The notes below the pieces were generated by a model. That model was not told the DNA's origin, made no database searches, and worked only from the letters and a program-made list of their open reading frames with translations. Positions 36,848 to 45,789 of a DNA stretch of 64,000 nt are shown here, one piece after another (position 1 is the stretch's first letter; the number at the start of each line of letters is the position of its first letter). Both the position numbers and the translations under genes were made by a program. The stretch spans positions 62,001 to 126,000 of the forward strand of contig JADKDJ010000005.1 in the NCBI GenBank assembly GCA_016718405.1, in the 5' to 3' direction. The stretch is from Candidatus Rhodoferax odensensis (GTDB lineage Bacteria; Pseudomonadota; Gammaproteobacteria; Burkholderiales; Burkholderiaceae_C).

Positions 36848-37435
36848 GTCCGGCGACGGCTGGTCCTTATCGCTGACCTTGCGGCGTCGCTCACCCACCA
36901 TCCCGGCCAGAAAACTGAACTGCCCCAGAGTCATCGCAAACGCGACCCACAGCAGCAGCTCGAGCCTCAGATTGGTGCTTTCGCGATGGTAATGGGCTAG
37001 CAGGCCAATCAACAGCGCAAACACGGTCAGGATCAATGCCGCCAGCATCATGAAGCCGCGTGTCCTGAATCGGAACATGCCAAACGAGAACATCGCCAGG
37101 CCAAGCAACAGAAAGGCACCGCGTGCCAGCCCCGCAAAATACATCACATACAGACCAAGCATGGCGGGTACCGAGATTTGCAGAAAGGTCAGGCTGGGAT
37201 CTCTGAACCTCAGATTCCAGCCGCTGCGCAGCACCGCGAAAACGATCAGATTGAAGGCCACCGCCAGCGCGGAATAGAGGGCCACGATGGCGTCGCTCAG
37301 GAACCCCATGGCCCAGCACAACACGACGAAAGCCAAGTTCATCACGTGCGCCGCGCAACCAACAAAGAATCGACGCAGGCGCACGCGCTGCGTCGGGTTG
37401 TCGAGCGGGAGAACGTCAAAGCCGAGCAGACTCAT
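36785..37435 (-). CDS. six-helix membrane sensor-like domain without output domain
   Basis: 216 residues with six hydrophobic helices (VMNLAFVVLCWAMGFL, IVALYSALAVAFNLIVFAVL, ISVPAMLGLYVMYFAG, GAFLLLGLAMFSFGMF, LAALILTVFALLIGLLA, LLLWVAFAMTLGQFSFLAG). The opening RVRLRRFFVGCAAHVMNLAFV closely resembles the N-terminal membrane part of Burkholderiales diguanylate cyclases. The GGDEF half is missing: after VGERRRK comes a 30-residue polar tail. It may be a truncated cyclase or a stand-alone sensor. Its tail overlaps the oxidoreductase gene. Confidence 0.65.
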   Translation of the reverse strand: MSLLGFDVLPLDNPTQRVRLRRFFVGCAAHVMNLAFVVLCWAMGFLSDAIVALYSALAVAFNLIVFAVLRSGWNLRFRDPSLTFLQISVPAMLGLYVMYFAGLARGAFLLLGLAMFSFGMFRFRTRGFMMLAALILTVFALLIGLLAHYHRESTNLRLELLLWVAFAMTLGQFSFLAGMVGERRRKVSDKDQPSPDLAQLAPEGHRLTQPLRPFRG

Positions 37436-37515
37436 TGAGCCCCTCTGGGGGAGGCGTCAATTATGAGGTCACTGGTCTGGGGCCGTGCGCTCGCCCTCAC
37501 GGGTGCCAGGTCGGC

Positions 37516-38652
37516 TCACTTGCGGGCAGGTAGTGGCCGGGTCTCGCCGATCTTCATCACGATGAAGGCATCGTTGTCGACGCCGCGCGCGGCTTTTGCC
37601 AATGCCAGATCCTTGGGGGCCTGGTCGAGCGATTCGTCGGTCAGAGCGAAGGTGCCCCAATGCATGGCAACGCTGTGCTTGGCGCCAAGATCGAGATGCG
37701 CCTGCAGCGCCTCGTTGGGGTTGATGTGTTGCGGGCGCATGAACCAGCGCGGCTCGTAGCCACCGATGGGAAGCAGGGCGAGGTCAAATCCGCCACCCGT
37801 TGCCGCACCGTGGTGAGGTGCGAAGTGCTGGCGCGTGTCGGCAAAATCCTGGCTATAGCCAGCGTCGCCGCCAAAGTACCAGTGCAGCTCGGCGCCCAGC
37901 ACGGCCCAGCCACCCCAGAGGGTTTGGCTCTGATCCCCCAGGCTTCGGGCTGACCAGTGCTGGACCGGTGTCAGGTGGAACTCCACGCCGTGCACGACAT
38001 GGTGCTGCCACCAGTCCAACTCCACCACGTTGGTGATGCCAGCCCTGACGAACCACGGCTTGAGGCCGAGCGGAACCAGGAAAAGCGTTGTGTGGCCGTC
38101 CTGTTTGGACTTGAGATCGATCGCCGCCACGCTGGCGCGGTCGAGGTGGTCATAGTGGTTGTGCGACACGATCACCACGTCGATTGGCGGCAAGTCCTCC
38201 AGCGCCACACCCGGCGCCTGGGCGCGTTTGGGGCCGACAATCTGAACCGGTGAAGCGCGTTCGCTGAACATGGGGTCAGTCAACACATTGAGCCCATTGG
38301 CCTGCACCAGTAGCGTTGCGTGGCCGATCCAGGTGAGTGCCGCAGGCGAGACCACGCCGGATGCCCCTGCACCGCGGTGATAGCCCCGGATCCGTGCCAG
38401 GTCGGGTGCCACCACCGGGGTGGGCGCGGCAGGCGGCTTGGGCACGTCGGCACGCATGGCCTCCCACTTCCAGCGCAACAAGTCTGGTAGCGGCTTTGCT
38501 ACCGCCTCGATGTAGTTGTTGCGAAAGCCGCTGGGGGTGTGGTGCGCCTTGCCAGGGTCATAGTAGGGGTTGCCCCAGGCACATTGCGCCATCACCCCTG
38601 CGAGCAACACGGGGCCAAACCGGCCACGTGTCGCGCGACACCAACCTGTCAC
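37516..38652 (-). CDS. metallo-beta-lactamase-fold hydrolase (UlaG/NAPE-PLD-like)
   Basis: About 378 residues. Metal motif SHNHYDHLDRAS (HxHxDH), later His in TPVQHWSAR and the Asp in YFGGDAGYS, and a final MHWGTFALTDE. These match the NAPE-PLD/UlaG-type hydrolases. A hydrophobic stretch (FGPVLLAGVMAQCAWG) may be a leader. Start chosen at GTG because it overlaps the upstream stop as GTGA, the usual sign of translational coupling to the CsgG-like gene. Substrate unknown. Confidence 0.82.
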   Translation of the reverse strand: MTGWCRATRGRFGPVLLAGVMAQCAWGNPYYDPGKAHHTPSGFRNNYIEAVAKPLPDLLRWKWEAMRADVPKPPAAPTPVVAPDLARIRGYHRGAGASGVVSPAALTWIGHATLLVQANGLNVLTDPMFSERASPVQIVGPKRAQAPGVALEDLPPIDVVIVSHNHYDHLDRASVAAIDLKSKQDGHTTLFLVPLGLKPWFVRAGITNVVELDWWQHHVVHGVEFHLTPVQHWSARSLGDQSQTLWGGWAVLGAELHWYFGGDAGYSQDFADTRQHFAPHHGAATGGGFDLALLPIGGYEPRWFMRPQHINPNEALQAHLDLGAKHSVAMHWGTFALTDESLDQAPKDLALAKAARGVDNDAFIVMKIGETRPLPARK

Positions 38653-39536
38653 TTGTACTTGGCGTCGATGTCCCACACAGCGGTTTGGATCAGGCGCTGA
38701 ACCATGGTGTCCATGCCCACGCCGCCCTTGGCGCTTTGAGAGATGCCCAATACGCTGGTGCCGGTTGCGCCGACTTCCATTTTCAGTTCCTTATAGCCCT
38801 GCGCCACCTGCGCGGTGGTGCTGGCATTCATGATCTTGTAGCGCATGCCAATCAGCCACACGCCCGTGGCCTCGCCAGTCTTGACCGATCCCACCACCTG
38901 ACCCGCCGCGTACGAGTTGCGGCTGCCGCCCAGTGTGCTGATCAGGCCACCAATGGCGGCGCCGTCAAAGCCCTGCTTGTTCTCGGCGATCTGCTCGGCC
39001 TTGAGAATGTCGAACTTGACGATCCACTTGGTGGTCTTGAGTTTGCCCATCTGCATGGTCTTGCGCGCCTTGGCCGCGTCGCCCAGGTTGTAGGCCAGCG
39101 ATACCTCGTTGAGCAAGGCGCCCAGGCTGGAGCGCTCCAGCACCGTGAAGTTGGCGTTGGACAACTCCAGCTCGCCGTAGTCGGCGATGTTGTTGGCGGT
39201 GAACTTTTGCGTGAAGGTGGCATGCGCGCTCTTGATCTCGCCAGGGATCACCACCAGGGCCGGGCCCTTTTTGTTGCGGTTGGTGTATTCGATCTCCTTG
39301 TAGGCAGCGGCATCGGCAGCGGCGTTGGCCTTTTGGGATGTCGAACTGCCCGCCGTGGGCGAGGCATTGCCAAAAGTGGGTGGGCCGGACTTGCCGCCAC
39401 TCGTGGCGGTGGCGCTGGGCGGCGCGCTCGATGACGAGTCACTGACCTTGGGCGCGGTTTCGGTGCAGCCGACTGCCAAGCCGGCGAGTGACACCGCCAG
39501 GGTCAGGCTCTTGAGTAGTTTCAGGCAGCTTTTCAT
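38649..39536 (-). CDS. CsgG-related lipoprotein
   Basis: 295 residues. Lipoprotein leader with lipobox LAVGC near residue 24, then a 45-residue Ser/Ala/Thr/Pro spacer, then a CsgG-like core (FTQKFTANNIADYGELELSNANFTVLERSSLGALLNE; KTTKWIVKFDILKAEQ; GVWLIGMRYKIMNASTTAQV). CsgG-family lipoproteins form outer-membrane secretion pores or act in envelope assembly. No curli genes are near, so the role is open. Coupled to the downstream MBL hydrolase by a GTGA overlap. Confidence 0.75.
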   Translation of the reverse strand: MKSCLKLLKSLTLAVSLAGLAVGCTETAPKVSDSSSSAPPSATATSGGKSGPPTFGNASPTAGSSTSQKANAAADAAAYKEIEYTNRNKKGPALVVIPGEIKSAHATFTQKFTANNIADYGELELSNANFTVLERSSLGALLNEVSLAYNLGDAAKARKTMQMGKLKTTKWIVKFDILKAEQIAENKQGFDGAAIGGLISTLGGSRNSYAAGQVVGSVKTGEATGVWLIGMRYKIMNASTTAQVAQGYKELKMEVGATGTSVLGISQSAKGGVGMDTMVQRLIQTAVWDIDAKYK

Positions 39537-39700
39537 GGACTTGTGCTCGCTTCAACAAAGGGTTAAGAGATCATGTGATTGTTAAGAAACGTAAGTTTCG
39601 AAACAACCATGCCACTATCTTACTTTGCGAAACGGCTCAAGACGATGCCCGGGCGGTGAAGTTTGCGTAACACGCGGCGTGACTTCATCCCCAAAGCAAC

Positions 39701-39718
39701 GCCCAGTCACGACTGGGC
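39701..39718 (-). terminator. hairpin after the phasin-like gene
   Basis: Perfect 7-bp stem GCCCAGT/ACTGGGC with a four-base loop, 18 bases past the phasin stop codon. No clear U tract follows, so it may be a weak or factor-assisted terminator. It also lies upstream of the CsgG-like gene, which would be protected from readthrough. Confidence 0.5.
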
Positions 39719-39735
39719 GCCGATGACCACTTGCC

Positions 39736-40269
39736 TTAGGCCGCCTTGGCCACGCGGGGCTTGCGTGCCGCCGGGGCCTTGCGCTTGGGGCTGGGCATGG
39801 TGGCAACCTTCGGGCCGGCCACTTTGCTGGCCAGATTGGCCGAGGACACTTCGATCCGGGTGGCCAGGGTCGACAGTGCCACGGCCGTGGGCAGGGTTGC
39901 CTGCGCCAGCGTGTTCAAAGCGGTCACGCCGGTCTTTTCTTCGAAGCGGTGTGCATTGGCAGCCACGCGTTGCACCCCAGTGCCTGCCAGTTTGACCATC
40001 TGGTCTACCACTTGCTCGGCACCGTCGGAAGTCAGGGTCAGACCCTTGGTGTAGTAGCCATTGAGGACTTGCTGTGCGGAGCTGGCGTTGCGGGCCACGC
40101 CTTCAGCGAGCTGCGAGCGCGACTCTTTCAAGGCGCGATCCCAGCCCTTTTCCAGCAGCGTGGCGACACGTTCGCCGCCTGCGCGGTAGGCGTGGATCAC
40201 ATTCTTGGCGGTGTTGCCGTAGGACTCGATCACATCGGTGGTCACGGTGGAAAGCTTCTTGGCGCTCAT
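39736..40269 (-). CDS. phasin-like protein
   Basis: 177 residues, mostly amphipathic helix (TDVIESYGNTAKNVIHAYRAGGERVATLLEKGWD...; NASSAQQVLNGYYTKGLT) and an Ala/Pro/Lys-rich basic tail (PKRKAPAARKPRVAKAA). Phasins coat polyhydroxyalkanoate granules; the basic tail resembles granule/nucleoid-linking or histone-like tails. No phaC is in the window, so PHA binding is inferred from pattern only. Confidence 0.6.
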   Translation of the reverse strand: MSAKKLSTVTTDVIESYGNTAKNVIHAYRAGGERVATLLEKGWDRALKESRSQLAEGVARNASSAQQVLNGYYTKGLTLTSDGAEQVVDQMVKLAGTGVQRVAANAHRFEEKTGVTALNTLAQATLPTAVALSTLATRIEVSSANLASKVAGPKVATMPSPKRKAPAARKPRVAKAA

Positions 40270-40389
40270 GGTTTTCCTCTGAAGAGTTGAAAGGGATGCG
40301 GCGATTGTCGGAACAATCCATAGTGACCGCTCCCTAGCAGGCTAGAGTTTTGCGTCCAGATCGGCCTTACTGGCCGAGGGTGGCCGGCT

Positions 40390-40638
40390 TCAGTGGGTGA
40401 CGAACTCGTAGACCACGTCTTCGCTCTCGACCATGTCCAGGATGTCGTTCATCGCGTCCTGGGTCTCGGCGCTGCTCCAGGTTTGCTCAGGGTCAGTGGC
40501 GAAAAGCGGCTCGATGGCGAGGTCCAAAAACTGCTTGTTGGGCAACTTCAGTACGTCGCCGCCCTCCGATGTCGTGACCAGTTCCCAGTCATCCGGGACG
40601 GACATTTCGAGCCTGATGGTCACGTTGAGTTTTTTCAT
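40390..40638 (-). CDS. small acidic protein of unknown function
   Basis: 82 residues: MKKLNVTIRLEMSVPDDWELV, then acidic DMVESEDVVYEFVTH. No leader, no helix of membrane length. Good ribosome site (GAAGAACC just upstream) and codon usage like neighbours. No family recognised. Confidence 0.55.
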   Translation of the reverse strand: MKKLNVTIRLEMSVPDDWELVTTSEGGDVLKLPNKQFLDLAIEPLFATDPEQTWSSAETQDAMNDILDMVESEDVVYEFVTH

Positions 40639-40692
40639 GGTTCTTCTTCGGTAGTGGGATTGGTAGGGTGCAGTGGTAGCTTGCGCACAGCG

Positions 40693-40926
40693 TTACCGCT
40701 TGCGCACCGGGGAGTCTTTGGAGATTCCCCAGGAGTTGGATGGGTTGGATGTTGCATCCGGGTTCTTTTGTCGTACGTCCTCAATGGCCTGCTCAAGCGC
40801 TGGCGACGATACCGGCAACTGGTTGGCATACCAGAGTGCAAAGCCAATGGTTCCAATCAGCAGTGCCGCGCCAGCCACGATTTTCAACGCGCTGAGCCAA
40901 ACCTTGGGCTTGTCGTCCTTGACCAT
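40693..40926 (-). CDS. small single-helix membrane protein of unknown function
   Basis: 77 residues: cytosolic start MVKDDKPKVWLSALK, one membrane helix IVAGAALLIGTIGFALWYANQL, and a polar outside tail (ALEQAIEDVRQKNPDATSN). GGAG lies upstream of the ATG. It precedes the small acidic protein on the same strand by 54 bp. No function can be named. Confidence 0.55.
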   Translation of the reverse strand: MVKDDKPKVWLSALKIVAGAALLIGTIGFALWYANQLPVSSPALEQAIEDVRQKNPDATSNPSNSWGISKDSPVRKR

Positions 40927-41053
40927 GTGTAGCTCCTTGGAGTCCGCCTCAGGTGATTCTCGCTGATTGGCGCTTCAGTTCCTAGCCCTGGCCAGCCCTG
41001 GCCAGCTTTCTACAATGCCCTCAGCGCCGCACCCACTTGCCAAAGGTACCGTC

Positions 41054-41698
41054 ATGATCCACTTGCACCACTCCCCCGGCACCGCCGCAATGGCTCCGCA
41101 CATTGTTCTGGAAGAGCTGGGCATCCCGTTTGAACTGGTCCATGTCGACCGCGAGGGCGGCGAACACCGGTCAGCAGCCTACCGCCAACTTAACCCCAAC
41201 GGACTGATTCCCGTGTTGGTGGAGGGCGACCTGGTGTTGTACGAGACTGCCGCCATCTGCCTGCACCTGGCCGATACCCATCCTGGTGGCGCGCTACTGC
41301 CAATGGTGGGCAGCGCCGAGCGATCGCACGCCTACAAATGGCTGAGCTGGCTCTCCACCACCTTGCAGCAGGCGCTGATCGTCTACTTCTACCCCGAGCG
41401 CTGGGCCACCACGCCCGAGGCCATTGCGCAGGTCAAGGCGCATGCAGAGCAGAAAGTGGTGCTGTTGTTGGAGCAGCTCGACGCTCAACTGGCCGGCCAC
41501 GGCGGCCCCTGGCTGCTGGGGACGGCTTACAGCCTGCTCGACCCCTACGCCATGATGCTGTGCCGCTGGACGCGTAATTTCGCCGGCCGCAAGGCCAGGG
41601 ACTTCCCGCACGTTGGCCAGTGGCTGACTCGTGTGCTGGCGCGCCCCGCCGTGCAGCGCGTGTTTGCGCGCGAGGCGCTGGCGCAGCCCTGGGTTTGA
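41054..41698 (+). CDS. glutathione S-transferase family protein
   Basis: 214 residues. N-terminal thioredoxin half MIHLHHSPGTAAMAPHIVLEELG with the GSH-binding NPNGLIPVLVEGD and ETAAICLHLAD; helical C-terminal half with LLGTAYSLLDPYAMMLCRW (GST N-capping box region). Typical cytosolic beta/theta-like GST. One of three GSTs in the window, each of a different subgroup. Confidence 0.88.
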   Translation: MIHLHHSPGTAAMAPHIVLEELGIPFELVHVDREGGEHRSAAYRQLNPNGLIPVLVEGDLVLYETAAICLHLADTHPGGALLPMVGSAERSHAYKWLSWLSTTLQQALIVYFYPERWATTPEAIAQVKAHAEQKVVLLLEQLDAQLAGHGGPWLLGTAYSLLDPYAMMLCRWTRNFAGRKARDFPHVGQWLTRVLARPAVQRVFAREALAQPWV

Positions 41699-41788
41699 GC
41701 ATCGCTGCAAAAGCGGTCACGACGCCAGCGTTCAAGCCGCGTCACGGTGCGCCGATGCCTTCAGCCGCGCCGCACAGAGCTCCTCGCT

Positions 41789-42409
41789 TTAGACGCCAAA
41801 CTTGGCGTAGTACTGGGCCACGGCCGGTGTTTGGCCAATTCGCTGCAGGTGGGCGTTAAGCGCCGGGGCCACTTTTTCCACCAGATCGGTGGGCACATGG
41901 TCCAGGCGGCCGGAGTTGAGCCCGCGCACGTCCACAAACACTTTCAGGTCGGCCACCGTGAGGCGGTTGTCGGCAAAGTACTGCCCACCGTGCGCCAGCA
42001 ACTGGCGTTGCAGCCAGCCCAGGTACACCGGCATTGAGCCGTTGACCAGGGCCACACGTGCCGCCTTTTGCTCGTCGCCCTTCATGCTGAAGCTCGGGCC
42101 CAGTTTGACGCCGGCTTCTTCGACCACATACGCTACCTCATCGCACAGCAAGGCCTGGTAGGCGTCGGTGGGGTACAGGCCGGCCAGCTTGCCGGCATAA
42201 CGCAGCATGGCGTCGCTCTGCGTCACCTGCACGCCGTCCACGTGCAGCACCGGCACCTGGCCAAAGGGCACGGTCTTGCGTAGCTCGGCAAACTCGGGAA
42301 AGGTGAACCGGTGGTCTTCAAACGCGATGCCACCAATGGCCAGGGCCAGGCGGATGGGTTCGGCGCGACCGCCATGAAAATCGAAGTAGCTGAGTTTGAG
42401 TTGGGGCAT
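41789..42409 (-). CDS. glutathione S-transferase, sigma-like
   Basis: 206 residues. The opening LKLSYFDFHGGRAEPIRLAL with Tyr and the GRAEPIR signature marks a sigma/alpha-mu-pi-type GST; QVPVLHVDGVQVTQSDAMLRYAGKLAG is the GSH site. C-terminal half ENRLTVADLKVFVDVR-type region is present (DNRLTVADLK). Complete length. Convergent with the previous GST, so it is not an operon. Confidence 0.88.
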   Translation of the reverse strand: MPQLKLSYFDFHGGRAEPIRLALAIGGIAFEDHRFTFPEFAELRKTVPFGQVPVLHVDGVQVTQSDAMLRYAGKLAGLYPTDAYQALLCDEVAYVVEEAGVKLGPSFSMKGDEQKAARVALVNGSMPVYLGWLQRQLLAHGGQYFADNRLTVADLKVFVDVRGLNSGRLDHVPTDLVEKVAPALNAHLQRIGQTPAVAQYYAKFGV

Positions 42410-42593
42410 GGTGCTAACCAGTGTTGTTGACGCGATGGACCCGCGCAGGAGGTGGGGCGGATTCTAGGCTCTTGGTTGTTTTGCGTGGCGCCGCGTGGTC
42501 CGTACCCGTTGCGCACTTCCGGGTAAGGCGCTTGCGCCGTGCCCCGCCGCCAGGCCCTGGTCAGTCCAAGCGGCGCAACGAGCGTGCCGGGTG

Positions 42594-44468
42594 TTATGAC
42601 CCGGCCGCGAATTGCGCCGTCACGGCCTCCAGCGAGTTCTTGACGCGCTGGACGATGGGCGATGTTCCGGCACTGCACAGCAGCAGCTGTTGCGTGGCGC
42701 GGGTCATGCCCACGTAGAGCAGTCGCACTTCGTCTTCCAGTGATTCGTTCATGAAGGGCATGGCGTCCAGGCCGGCGATGAATACCATCGGAAACTCCAG
42801 CCCCTTCGCACTGTGCAGGGTAATCAGCTTGACGTTAGGTTGCGCCCAGTCAAACGCGCGGTGGCCGGGGCTGTTCATCGAGTGGCAGGGGATGTGCTGA
42901 TGGAGGATCGCCTGCTCGATCACATCCATGTGTTTCTTGATGCGGCACAGCACGGCAATGTCCCCGGGGGCGGCGCCGTCTGCTACCGCATCGGCGATGC
43001 GCTGCGCTATCAAGGTGGCCTCGGCGCGGGCGTTGGGCGCCTCCAGCAGAACCGGCAGTGGCCCGCGCCGCCCCGCGCTGGTGGGGTGCACGGTTTGCAT
43101 CTCGTCTTCGGTCTCGGGCTGGTCGGCCAGCAGTCCCTGCGCGCACTGCATGGCCAGCGCCAGCACCTCGGCGGTGTTGCGGTAGTTCAGGCGCAACACG
43201 CTGGTGCGGCCCCGCGCCTCGATGCCGACGCTGGCGAAGTTGAACTTGCGCCGCTTCTTCTGGTAGATCGACTGCGCGTCGTCATACAGAATCAGCAGCG
43301 AACGGGTGGCTGGCGTGACCAGCTTGACCGACATGTGCAGCCAGGCGTCCTCGAAGTCGTGCGCCTCGTCCACCAGCAGCGCGGTGTACTGGCCACCCGG
43401 CACCAGCCCGGTGTCGAGTGCGCGCTGCACGATGTTGGCCAGTTCTTCAAAGTAGGCGTCAGTGTTGGGTCGGGCGGCGGGTTGGTCGAGCTGGTAGGTG
43501 TGCACCATGTCCTTGCACCAGGCATGAAAGGTGCGCACTATCACCCGTTCGTCAACCCCACGGTCACGCAGCATGGTGTCAATGCGCTGGGCTAGCGGGC
43601 GGTTGTAGCACAGCACCAGCACCGGTTGGTCGACGCGCGCCGCCGCCGCCAACTGCTGCGCCCGAAAGATCAGAATCATGGTCTTGCCGGAGCCAGCCGC
43701 TCCGTGGATCACCCGGTGGCCCTCGCCCAGCGTGCGGGCAACTTGCTCCTGGTTCAGGTCCATCACCTGCATCAGATCCGGCAACACCAGCGGCTGGCCT
43801 GGTGGCTGAAAGTCCAACGCGGCCTGGCTGCCTTGCATGCGGATCTCGGGGAACAGGTGCCAGCGCACGCGGTCGCGCTGAGGCAGGCTCAGAGCGTAGG
43901 GAAAGGTCAGCGTGAACATGCCCCACAGCCGCTTCTCGAACTCGTACGGGTCTACCGCGTCTTCCAGATCTTCGCGCAGCAGCGTCTTGTAGGCGGGAAA
44001 CACCTGCGCAAAGTCGGAGCCTTCGGTTTGCTTGAGCCTGATGTTGCTCAGCACGCAGCCCCAGCCATAGGGCACTTGCGACTTGCCCTTGAAGGGGGCC
44101 TGGTCGTACACCAGCGCGGGGTCGTTTTGCAGCACGTCGTTGAGCTCCAGCGCGTAGTCGCGCGCCTGACGCAGTGGGTGCGCCGCGGTAACAAGCCCCT
44201 TGTCGGTAAGCAGCTCCACGCTGTCTTTGGTGATGCGCCGGTTCTGGATGGTGGCCCACGCCCAGTGTTTAACCTCCAGAATCAGCAGGCCGCGCCGGGG
44301 ACTGAGGATCACAAAATCGGGTTGGCGCGCCTTGGGGCCGATCGACACGTCGTGCCACACCATGTAGTCGTCTGACAGGCAGCGCTTGAGTTGCTGCAGC
44401 GTGCTGCGCTCGCCGGCATTGGCGCAGCGCCTGTCGATCTGGGTGAGACCTTGCGGGAAGATGGCCAT
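42594..44468 (-). CDS. NERD-domain UvrD/Rep-like helicase
   Basis: About 624 residues. N-terminal NERD nuclease-related domain ([32 protein letters not shown], the D and ExK of a nuclease core). Then helicase motifs of superfamily 1: Walker [13 protein letters not shown], Walker [21 protein letters not shown] (motif IV region), [18 protein letters not shown] and [15 protein letters not shown]. Likely an ATP-dependent DNA helicase-nuclease used in repair or defence. Start chosen at [10 protein letters not shown]; a GTG nine codons upstream is possible. The locus stands alone. Confidence 0.88.
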   Translation of the reverse strand: MAIFPQGLTQIDRRCANAGERSTLQQLKRCLSDDYMVWHDVSIGPKARQPDFVILSPRRGLLILEVKHWAWATIQNRRITKDSVELLTDKGLVTAAHPLRQARDYALELNDVLQNDPALVYDQAPFKGKSQVPYGWGCVLSNIRLKQTEGSDFAQVFPAYKTLLREDLEDAVDPYEFEKRLWGMFTLTFPYALSLPQRDRVRWHLFPEIRMQGSQAALDFQPPGQPLVLPDLMQVMDLNQEQVARTLGEGHRVIHGAAGSGKTMILIFRAQQLAAAARVDQPVLVLCYNRPLAQRIDTMLRDRGVDERVIVRTFHAWCKDMVHTYQLDQPAARPNTDAYFEELANIVQRALDTGLVPGGQYTALLVDEAHDFEDAWLHMSVKLVTPATRSLLILYDDAQSIYQKKRRKFNFASVGIEARGRTSVLRLNYRNTAEVLALAMQCAQGLLADQPETEDEMQTVHPTSAGRRGPLPVLLEAPNARAEATLIAQRIADAVADGAAPGDIAVLCRIKKHMDVIEQAILHQHIPCHSMNSPGHRAFDWAQPNVKLITLHSAKGLEFPMVFIAGLDAMPFMNESLEDEVRLLYVGMTRATQQLLLCSAGTSPIVQRVKNSLEAVTAQFAAGS

Positions 44469-44624
44469 GCGCAAAACCGGGTGTGTGACCGGCACATTCT
44501 GCCATGTGTCAAGCTCGACAACACGATCGTCGACACACTCCGTCAGCTAAGGATGCTACTGGAACAATAGCGGCCGCAGGTCTGTGCGCATCGCGGATCA
44601 CGATGGACGACACGCAGCCCGGAT

Positions 44625-45242
44625 TCAGCCCGCCAGGGCCCAGAACAGCAGCAGGTTGTTGGCGGGCATGGCGTGGCGCGCGTGCAGGCACAGGCCGACG
44701 CGGGCGGCGGCCTGCTCCACGTCTTCTCGCAGACGGATGCCCCAGCTTGGGTTCTGCTCACGCAGGCTCTGGTCGAAGGCCACATTGGTGGGCGCGCTCG
44801 GCACGCCGTCTTCGAAATACGGCCCATACGTAACCAGCTTGCCGCCCGGCGCCAAATGGCGCGCGCTGCCACGCAGCAGCGCCAGGCCGGCCTCCCAGGG
44901 CGTGATGTGCAGCATGTTCGCGCAGAAGATCAGGTCGAAGGCGGGCGCCGGCTCTGCATGACCAAACCAGGGCTCCCTGCGCACGTCAAGCTGGATCGGG
45001 TCCAGCACGTTGTCCAGTTCGGCTTGCGTCACCCGCACCTCGATGTTGTAGAGCGCGCCGCGGTGTACCTCGCTGGGCTGCCAAGTCCATTGGGGCAATT
45101 GCTGCGCAAACCACACCACATGCTGCCCCGTGCCGGAGGCAATCTCCAGCGCAGTCCCGCGCTGCGGTAGTAAGCCGCGCAGAACGTCGATTATGGGCTG
45201 CTTGTTGCGCTCGGCAGAAGGGCTGAAGTCGGGTTGAGACAC
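44625..45242 (-). CDS. DUF938 SAM-dependent methyltransferase-like protein
   Basis: 205 residues. Begins SPSAERNKQPIIDVLRGLLP, a DUF938 signature, then SAM motif ALEIASGTGQHVVWFAQQLP and CANMLHITPWEAGLALLRGSA. This family has the class I methyltransferase fold but unknown substrate. Complete and of normal length. Confidence 0.85.
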   Translation of the reverse strand: MSQPDFSPSAERNKQPIIDVLRGLLPQRGTALEIASGTGQHVVWFAQQLPQWTWQPSEVHRGALYNIEVRVTQAELDNVLDPIQLDVRREPWFGHAEPAPAFDLIFCANMLHITPWEAGLALLRGSARHLAPGGKLVTYGPYFEDGVPSAPTNVAFDQSLREQNPSWGIRLREDVEQAAARVGLCLHARHAMPANNLLLFWALAG

Positions 45243-45293
45243 GGCAATGAACGACTGCGAGGCGTCTTCAAGGTGCCGCGCTGGGGCAGAGCG

Positions 45294-45764
45294 TCACGAT
45301 AGCCCCGCCGCTCTCTTGGCGCGCAGTTTCGCAGCGATGTACTCGCCATGGGTGACATGCAGCAAGCCAGCAACCTTGCTGATCACATGGTTCTCATGTG
45401 CGTCGAGCTTGGCATCGGCGTAGGCCACTTGCCACATGTGCTCCACCACCCGAATCTTCTGGTCGTGGGTGAAATGTTGGTTGATGGCGCTGGTGAAACG
45501 GAAGAAGTCGCTGCTGTGCTTGGCGGTGTGTTCCGCGTGGCTGAGCAGTTGCTGCATTTCGCTGTCGCTCAGCGCAAACTTGCTGCGCAGTGCCGACAGG
45601 GCTGTGGCGTACTCAGGTTCGCCCATGCTGGCGTCGGAGCGCATCACCTCGACCAGCAACACGGCCGTTGCCAGCTGCACGCCGTGTGCGTCGCTGACGC
45701 TGGCCGCGCTCTCTTCCGTAAAACCGAAGAGTTGGACCAGCAGGTTCTTGAGAGGGCTCAGCAT
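45294..45764 (-). CDS. TerB-family protein
   Basis: 156 residues, all-helical TerB-like: ATAVLLVEVMRSDASMGEPEY, SHAEHTAKHSSDFFRFTSAINQHF, and VEHMWQVAYADAKLDAHENHVISKVAGLLHV with acidic metal-type positions. TerB proteins bind metal and are linked to tellurite and stress responses; no other ter genes are nearby. It is 25 bp downstream of the zinc-ribbon gene on the same strand. Confidence 0.82.
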   Translation of the reverse strand: MLSPLKNLLVQLFGFTEESAASVSDAHGVQLATAVLLVEVMRSDASMGEPEYATALSALRSKFALSDSEMQQLLSHAEHTAKHSSDFFRFTSAINQHFTHDQKIRVVEHMWQVAYADAKLDAHENHVISKVAGLLHVTHGEYIAAKLRAKRAAGLS

Positions 45765-45789
45765 GGGATGAATTGTGACGGGGTCAGTG

